Shown here: positions 6,896 through 8,966 of the stretch, in pieces
Layout: each line of letters starts with the position of its first letter
Numbering within the stretch: position 1 is the first letter of the stretch
DNA from: Bacteroidales bacterium UBA6366
GTDB taxonomy: Bacteria > Bacteroidota > Bacteroidia > Bacteroidales > UBA932
Length of the DNA stretch: 8,966 bases
Assembly (NCBI GenBank): GCA_002438845.1
Contig: DJRG01000010.1
Location: 1-8,966, forward strand
Direction of reading: 5' to 3'
Notes under the pieces: model-generated
Database searches by the model: none
What the model was told of the DNA's origin: nothing
The model's input: the letters and a program-made list of their open reading frames with translations, nothing else
Translations under genes and position numbers: made by a program

Positions 6896-7042
6896 TTACA
6901 AGCCTGCCGCCGTGGCCGCTTCCCGTAATCGCCTGAAATAGGCTGACTTGGAAGGCCCTGTTTGGATTCGGGATTTTAACACTTCGCCAATCGCTTGACA
7001 TTCAATCGTATGCAATCGGGTACTGTTAATACTTATTTTCAT
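6896..7042 (-). CDS. Possible small minus-strand protein, 48 residues
   Basis: The reading frame (MKISINSTRLHTIECQAIG... to ...YFRRLREAATAAGL) starts at 7042 and stops at 6896-6898. It fills most of the gap between the regulator and the DUF3244-like gene and overlaps neither. A purine-rich AAGGAAG lies 8 bases before its ATG, a better ribosome site than most genes here have. The product is basic and helical with no signal peptide or membrane span, so it would be cytoplasmic. I do not recognise the family. It converges with the regulator and diverges from 7101, and its start overlaps the -33 region proposed for that gene. The frame is open further upstream to 7207, but that part shadows the next gene. 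It may also be chance. Confidence 0.3.
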   Translation of the reverse strand: MKISINSTRLHTIECQAIGEVLKSRIQTGPSKSAYFRRLREAATAAGL

Positions 7043-7071
7043 TGTAGATACTTCCTTTATTACGAACTTTG
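7042..7071 (+). promoter_or_regulatory. Possible Bacteroidetes-type promoter for the gene at 7101
   Basis: TTG at 7042-7044 (in ATTG) and GAACTTTG at 7064-7071 are separated by 19 bases. They resemble the Bacteroidetes sigma-ABfr pattern TTTG / TAnnTTTG, with the first base of the -7 box mismatched. Transcription would begin about 20 bases before the ATG at 7101. Confidence 0.35.
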
Positions 7072-7100
7072 CGGATGAAACATTTAAAGAACCTATTACA

Positions 7101-7496
7101 ATGAAAAGTATGATCCTATTGGCGCTGTCAGCGCTGGCTCTTGAGAGCCCTATGAGCAACTCGGAAGACAACACGATTGTTGTAATCCGCATTTTTGAGG
7201 ACATCATTCCGGAGACACGTACTAACCGTTCTGCCGCGTTAAGCCCGATTGAATGTCATTACCACGTCATGACGGGAATTCTGGAGCTTTCGTTCAGATC
7301 CAATCTTGGGGCGGCGACGGTGACTCTTGACAATCTGACCACGGGGGAGACCAGTGGTTACACCGGAAGTTCCAATGCCGGCATGATGACAATGCCTGTC
7401 GAGTCGAATTCCTGCTACACCATGAGCATCGTCACAGAAAGCGGCCGCTCTTTCAGAGCCTCTTTCCTGACCGGAGCCTCTGTTGATGATGAATAG
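7101..7496 (+). CDS. Small secreted protein, DUF3244-like
   Basis: This 131-residue protein begins with a short hydrophobic segment (MKSMILLALSALALESPM) that could serve as a signal peptide, though it lacks a lipobox. The body (LSPIECHYHVMTGILELSFR, ATVTLDNLTTGETSGYTGSS, SCYTMSIVTESGRSFRASF) follows the all-beta pattern of the Bacteroidetes DUF3244 family: an I/E strand after a proline, ATVT..N..TGE, then a closing strand with an aromatic residue before TESGRSFRASF. Such proteins are about 110-130 residues and have no established function. Family assignment is from pattern memory and moderate. The gene stands alone, with a possible promoter upstream and a hairpin terminator 44 bases downstream. 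A structural link to the neighbouring fimbrillins is possible but not shown. Confidence 0.75.
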   Translation: MKSMILLALSALALESPMSNSEDNTIVVIRIFEDIIPETRTNRSAALSPIECHYHVMTGILELSFRSNLGAATVTLDNLTTGETSGYTGSSNAGMMTMPVESNSCYTMSIVTESGRSFRASFLTGASVDDE

Positions 7497-7539
7497 TTAG
7501 GAGAGGCGCCAGCTAACCATTATCATATTCATAACCATT

Positions 7540-7581
7540 ACGGATGTGACAGTTCCTTGCCGCATCCGTGTTGTCGTTTTA
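7540..7581 (+). terminator. Likely intrinsic terminator after the DUF3244-like gene
   Basis: ACGGATGTG (7540-7548) pairs with CGCATCCGT (7561-7569): nine base pairs with one G-U wobble and a 12-base loop. GTTGTCGTTTTA follows as an imperfect T-tract. The position, 44 bases after the stop and before the next promoter, fits a terminator. Confidence 0.55.
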
Positions 7582-7631
7582 TCTCCATAATTGTCTTATG
7601 AGGTTTTGATTAAGCCTCCTCCTCTCGTTAA

Positions 7632-7684
7632 AGGAACACGATTGTCCGCGAAAGTCACGTCAGAGGAACACGTTTGACGTTTGA
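7632..7684. repeat. Operator-like repeat block upstream of the fimbrillin promoter
   Basis: Three overlapping patterns lie just upstream of the -33 element. AGGAACACG is directly repeated at 7632-7640 and 7664-7672, a period of 32 bases or about three helical turns. ACGTCA at 7657-7662 and TGACGT at 7675-7680 form an inverted repeat. CGTTTGA is repeated in tandem at 7671-7684, ending 4 bases before the promoter. Together they suggest a binding site for a regulator, perhaps the protein at 5194. This is inference. Confidence 0.5.
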
Positions 7685-7688
7685 AAAG

Positions 7689-7720
7689 TTGGAGCGAGAT
7701 GAGGAATATCACTACCTTTG
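7689..7720 (+). promoter_or_regulatory. Bacteroidetes-type promoter of the fimbrillin operon
   Basis: The -7 box TACCTTTG at 7713-7720 is a perfect TAnnTTTG match, and a TTG at 7689-7691 lies 21 bases upstream, within the usual 19-21 spacing. Transcription should start a few bases after 7720, giving a leader near 100 bases before the ATG at 7824. This is the only strong promoter seen in the window and, if the ends join, it would drive all five fimbrillin genes. Confidence 0.75.
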
Positions 7721-7823
7721 CACGGATTAGCGAAATGTACTGAAAGAACCTGCGCGGACGATGTTATGTTTGAGTGAAACGCGCGTGCTATTCAATCGGC
7801 AATCAAAGATTAATTATCATAAT

Positions 7824-8813
7824 ATGGATTTTAAAAACTATTATCATGTGCTGGCTTCCGCTTTGCTCATTCTGTCGTTCGGGGCATGCGGCAAGCAGTC
7901 GGAACAGGATGGTGGGTCGGGTGGATTCCCTGCGGATCGCCTCATTCGCGTCAGCGCGGAGGTGACTCCGGCGACCAAGGGTACCTACTCCACGGAGACC
8001 CTCAACGAATTCGACCTATTCATCAAGAGCGGCAACTCTAAGTATTCCTACACCAACACCAAGTTCACAAAGAATGAGGCTGGTGAATGGGAACCTGCCA
8101 GGCAAATGCTTTGGGCCGGTAAAAATGTCGGGTTTGAATACCTTGCGGTGGCCCCGCCGCTGCAGACCGGAGGTCACTCGCTCTCTGATGATCCCATCTG
8201 TGAGTTCACGGTAGAGTCAGAGCAGACGAAGGGAAGCTGCGCTTCGGACCTCCTTTGGGCGGGATTCAAGAACCTCACGCCAGAAGAGAATCTCACTCAA
8301 GACGGTAAAATGAAAATAGAGTTTACTCATGCCCTCACCCTTCTCAAGGTGCGGCTTACTCTCAGTACGGAATTCAACCATGGCGGCGTCCCGACGGACA
8401 ACCCGATCAAGGATGTGGTGATAGGCGGCTTTGACCGGAAGGTAACGCTGACCCCGTCAGACGACAACTTGCCGAAATTGAATGCGGCTGGCGATGCCGG
8501 CTCCATTTCGGCCTACGAATTAGAGTGGAAAAGGGCTGTTGACGAAGCTGGCAACGATGACAGGACAAAAAACTGTGTCGTCACATACGAGTGCATCGTT
8601 GTGCCTAAGATGATGAGCGCATTTACGGTGGATTTTATATGTAACGGCAAGCCTTACACCTATAAGGCCACAGGATCGTTCCCGTTCATGTGTGGCAACT
8701 CCTACCTCCTTCCTCTGACAGTGGGCAAGGACGAGGTCATACTGAGTGGAGAGATCGCTGCTACTCCTTGGGAGGCTGGTAACGGAGAAGGTGAAAACAT
8801 TGAAACAGACTAA
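7824..8813 (+). CDS. Intact fimbrillin-like lipoprotein (no GLUG module)
   Basis: This 329-residue protein starts at the ATG giving a compact lipoprotein signal, MDFKNYYHVLASALLILSFGAC, with the acylated cysteine at residue 22. The in-frame ATG at 7761 would put 21 non-hydrophobic residues ahead of it. The mature part has fimbrillin/Mfa-like hallmarks: FPADRLIRVSAEVTPATKG, LNEFDLFI, EAGEWEPARQMLW, then MKIEFTHALTLLKVRLTL, and a closing strand LPLTVGKDEVILSGEIAATPW. It ends soon after, with no C-terminal adhesin module. In characterised type V pilins, the lipoprotein precursor is cut after an arginine near the N-terminus and polymerises by strand exchange; the arginines in FPADRLIRV are candidates here. 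It is first behind the strong promoter and is the intact counterpart of the pseudogene at 3582, so it is the best candidate for a shaft-type subunit. The next gene begins 3 bases after its stop. Confidence 0.9.
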   Translation: MDFKNYYHVLASALLILSFGACGKQSEQDGGSGGFPADRLIRVSAEVTPATKGTYSTETLNEFDLFIKSGNSKYSYTNTKFTKNEAGEWEPARQMLWAGKNVGFEYLAVAPPLQTGGHSLSDDPICEFTVESEQTKGSCASDLLWAGFKNLTPEENLTQDGKMKIEFTHALTLLKVRLTLSTEFNHGGVPTDNPIKDVVIGGFDRKVTLTPSDDNLPKLNAAGDAGSISAYELEWKRAVDEAGNDDRTKNCVVTYECIVVPKMMSAFTVDFICNGKPYTYKATGSFPFMCGNSYLLPLTVGKDEVILSGEIAATPWEAGNGEGENIETD

Positions 8814-8816
8814 GAG

Positions 8817-8966
8817 ATGAGAACAATAAAACTGACAATGGCGGTCCTCACCGCCCTGCTCATGGCCGCTTGTTCAAAGGATGAGTTGTCAGGCTTCCTC
8901 TCCGACCCCGATGCCGTGCGCATCGAGGCCGCCGTGGGAGCACTTACCAAGAGCAATCCGCTCGGC
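8817..8966 (+). CDS. Fimbrillin-like lipoprotein, 5' end only (3'-partial)
   Basis: Fifty codons are visible before the window ends. The signal peptide MRTIKLTMAVLTALLMAAC has lipobox LMAAC with cysteine at 19. The following SKDEL fits the acidic lipoprotein export signal described in Bacteroidetes (lysine followed by acidic residues), pointing to display on the cell surface. SDPDAVRIEAAVGALTKSNPLG then matches the stump at 4602 and runs exactly into the first codons of the window. Joined to the gene at 2-1588, it makes an uninterrupted frame of 571 residues with signal, fimbrillin domain and four GLUG repeats. If the window is linear, the downstream part is unseen. Translational coupling to the preceding gene is likely given the 3-base gap. 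Confidence 0.85.
   Translation, partial: MRTIKLTMAVLTALLMAACSKDELSGFLSDPDAVRIEAAVGALTKSNPLG
8945..8966. repeat. 22-bp terminal direct repeat, right copy
   Basis: This is identical to positions 1-22 and in the same fimbrillin reading frame. Removing one copy leaves 8,944 bases that close into a circle without disturbing any frame. Confidence 0.9.

Larger units (their letters stand above)
7497..7823 (+). other. Gene-free regulatory region (327 bases)
   Basis: No credible gene lies here. It holds, in order, a hairpin with a T-rich tail (7540-7581), a pyrimidine-rich stretch (TAAGCCTCCTCCTCTC, about 7612-7627), an operator-like repeat block (7632-7684), a strong promoter (7689-7720) and a leader of about 95-100 bases before the ATG at 7824. 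An in-frame ATG at 7761 would add 21 residues ahead of the signal peptide and is not favoured. Confidence 0.7.

Noticed and set aside
7766..7777. Three-codon upstream frame in the leader of the 7824 gene
   Set aside because: ATG TTT GAG TGA is too short and has no ribosome site or regulatory-codon pattern to support attenuation.
1..8966. Plasmid or phage nature
   Set aside because: Although the ends overlap, no replication protein, relaxase, integrase, transposase or structural phage gene is visible, and no iteron or origin array was found.

Overview
The window looks like a piece of a Bacteroidales genome. Four observations point there. It carries a family of lipoprotein-type fimbrillin paralogs (Mfa/FimA-like, type V pilus style). 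Two of these have C-terminal GLUG repeat modules. One promoter has the Bacteroidetes-type -7 box TAnnTTTG, and most genes lack Shine-Dalgarno sequences. A membrane-anchored TPR regulator with a C-terminal helix-turn-helix is also typical. GC content appears close to 50%; genus is not assignable by eye.

Layout, left to right. Positions 2-1588: a fimbrillin-like protein with four GLUG repeats, missing its N-terminus at the window edge. Positions 1596-3578: a second fimbrillin-like lipoprotein with six GLUG repeats. Positions 3582-4588: a decayed fimbrillin with one frameshift in the signal peptide and one in-frame TGA. Positions 4602-4967: a 121-residue stump of another fimbrillin. These four lie head to tail on the + strand with gaps of 3-13 bases and look like one operon. 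A 226-base spacer follows with a short direct repeat and a large imperfect inverted repeat. Then come the TPR/HTH regulator (5194-6867), a possible small minus-strand gene (6896-7042), a DUF3244-like small secreted protein (7101-7496), a likely terminator, and an operator-like repeat block leading into a strong promoter (7689-7720). That promoter drives an intact fimbrillin (7824-8813), followed after 3 bases by the 5' end of another fimbrillin (8817 to the window end).

The most striking property is that the last 22 bases equal the first 22, in the same reading frame and at the homologous codons of a fimbrillin gene. Joining the ends gives an 8,944-bp circle in which the two partial genes become one complete 571-residue lipoprotein: signal peptide, fimbrillin domain, GLUG module. 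The whole window then reads as one promoter, a five-gene fimbrillin operon, the spacer with the inverted repeat, a regulator and a small secreted protein. This could mean a circular molecule, a tandem array collapsed by assembly, or chance conservation between paralogs. No replication, mobilisation or recombinase gene is visible, so an autonomous plasmid is the least supported reading.

How it may work together (inference): the short fimbrillins lacking GLUG modules would be shaft-type subunits, the GLUG-bearing ones would be surface-displayed binding or tip subunits, and the TPR/HTH protein is the local candidate regulator. Paralog duplication, exchange of GLUG cassettes and decay of one gene pair suggest a locus generating surface variation.
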